Shown here in pieces: positions 63,551 to 64,000 of a stretch of 64,000 bases of DNA. The stretch is taken from assembly GCF_002205845.1 (NCBI RefSeq), contig NZ_NISI01000010.1, forward strand, positions 186,001 through 250,000, given 5' to 3'. Numbering within the stretch: position 1 is the stretch's first letter; each line of letters begins with the position of its first letter. The DNA comes from Roseateles puraquae (GTDB lineage: Bacteria; Pseudomonadota; Gammaproteobacteria; Burkholderiales; Burkholderiaceae_C). The notes beneath the pieces were generated by a model. That model had not been told where the DNA came from and made no database searches. It saw nothing but the letters and a program-made list of their open reading frames with translations. Both the position numbers and the translations under genes were made by a program.

Positions 63551-64000
63551 TCAGCGGCCAGGCCCGGGCCACACCAGCACCGGCCCGCCGTCGTCGATGC
63601 GCGCGTGCTCCGGGGGCTGGAAGCCTGCCGCGCGCAGGGCGGCCAGCGCCGGGCGGGCGCTGTCTGCCACGGTTAGCACACGCGACTCGGCCTCATGGCC
63701 GAGGAAGGACAGGTAAACCGTCTGGCGCGGCAGCAAGGCCGCCAGGTGGCTGCGCCAATCGGCGCCGAGGCGGGCCTCGGCCTCGGCGGGTGAACCGGGG
63801 TAGAAGCGTGCGCCCAGCGCCTGCCAGAAAGGCGACCGGCCCGCGGCATCGCGCCAGCCAGGCAGCTCGGCCACCAGGGCGTCGCCGAAGTCCTGCGGGC
63901 GTTCACGCAGCTGGCCTTGGGCAGCGGCAATCAGCTGGCCCAGGGCCAAGGCCTGCGCGTCGGCATCCAGCCCGGCCGCGCAGTGCAACTCGGTGAGTTC
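63551..64000 (-). CDS. astA: Arginine N-succinyltransferase, C-terminal part (cut by window edge)
   Basis: AstA starts arginine catabolism by the AST pathway: arginine plus succinyl-CoA to N2-succinylarginine. Only the C-terminal 149 residues lie in the window, and the frame is open to the right end. Matches are AGRSPFWQALGARFYP, LLPRQTVYLSFLGHEAES, and DDGGPVLVWPG, in the order of the AstA family. It converges on the cyanophycinase-like gene (22-bp gap), which supplies arginine-containing dipeptides. The divergent central part lowers certainty. Confidence 0.78.
   Translation of the reverse strand, partial: ELTELHCAAGLDADAQALALGQLIAAAQGQLRERPQDFGDALVAELPGWRDAAGRSPFWQALGARFYPGSPAEAEARLGADWRSHLAALLPRQTVYLSFLGHEAESRVLTVADSARPALAALRAAGFQPPEHARIDDGGPVLVWPGPGR

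Overview
The window is GC-rich, densely coded bacterial chromosome with no gene-free stretch over about 260 bp. It looks like a betaproteobacterium of the order Burkholderiales (Rubrivivax/Leptothrix/Roseateles-like). The support is the smg-dprA-LysM / def-fmt-htpX block, a DUF1631 protein, an S-adenosylhomocysteine (SAH) riboswitch before ahcY, and paired cyanophycin synthetase genes beside an ABC/DUF1854 pair. That placement is inference from gene content. No tRNA, rRNA, insertion sequence, prophage or CRISPR array was seen.

Layout. 1-3.7 kb: a minus-strand tlyA (cut by the window edge) and ahcY behind an SAH riboswitch, then PPK2 and a DUF3563 gene. 3.8-8.2 kb: aldo/keto reductase, YcaQ-type DNA glycosylase, diguanylate cyclase and an unknown protein. 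8.3-14.2 kb: yajC-secD-secF and DUF1631. 14.2-18.6 kb: smg, dprA and a LysM protein diverging from def-fmt. 18.7-21.9 kb: htpX, a lipoprotein, a GIN-domain protein and azlCD. 22-30.2 kb: central carbon genes (pgk, maeB, pyk) with an M20 peptidase, an EamA exporter and a GNAT. 30.3-33.5 kb: a GT2 glycosyltransferase, a YdjC-type deacetylase and an ArnT-like transferase, together resembling a lipid A hexosamine-modification set. 33.5-36 kb: a periplasmic truncated globin coupled to a metallo-beta-lactamase-fold protein, and a solute-binding protein. 36-43.6 kb: the cyanophycin locus (cphA, cphA', ABC exporter, DUF1854). 43.6-44.8 kb: bfr/bfd with a Fur-box-like promoter, and a cold-shock gene. 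44.9-52.6 kb: YgiQ, a REC-DUF3369-GGDEF-EAL protein, and a two-component system diverging from a small periplasmic protein. 52.6-58.2 kb: a PPi-type phosphofructokinase, a membrane J-like protein with an HscC-type Hsp70, and a toxin-antitoxin pair. 58.2-64 kb: a YciI-like protein, GST, an unknown Pro/Ala-rich protein, a Do-type protease, a secreted cyanophycinase-like enzyme and the end of astA.

How genes work together. The most coherent theme is nitrogen storage. One complete and one degenerate cyanophycin synthetase sit beside an ABC exporter carrying an unusual N-terminal domain. About 19 kb away lie an exported cyanophycinase homologue and an arginine-succinyltransferase gene, so synthesis, extracellular cleavage and arginine catabolism can be read from one window. 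A second theme is envelope biology: SecDF-YajC, HtpX, Do protease, and the GT2/deacetylase/ArnT set. Several transcription starts look leaderless or nearly so. Two OmpR-type 11-bp repeat operators can be read directly from the DNA.
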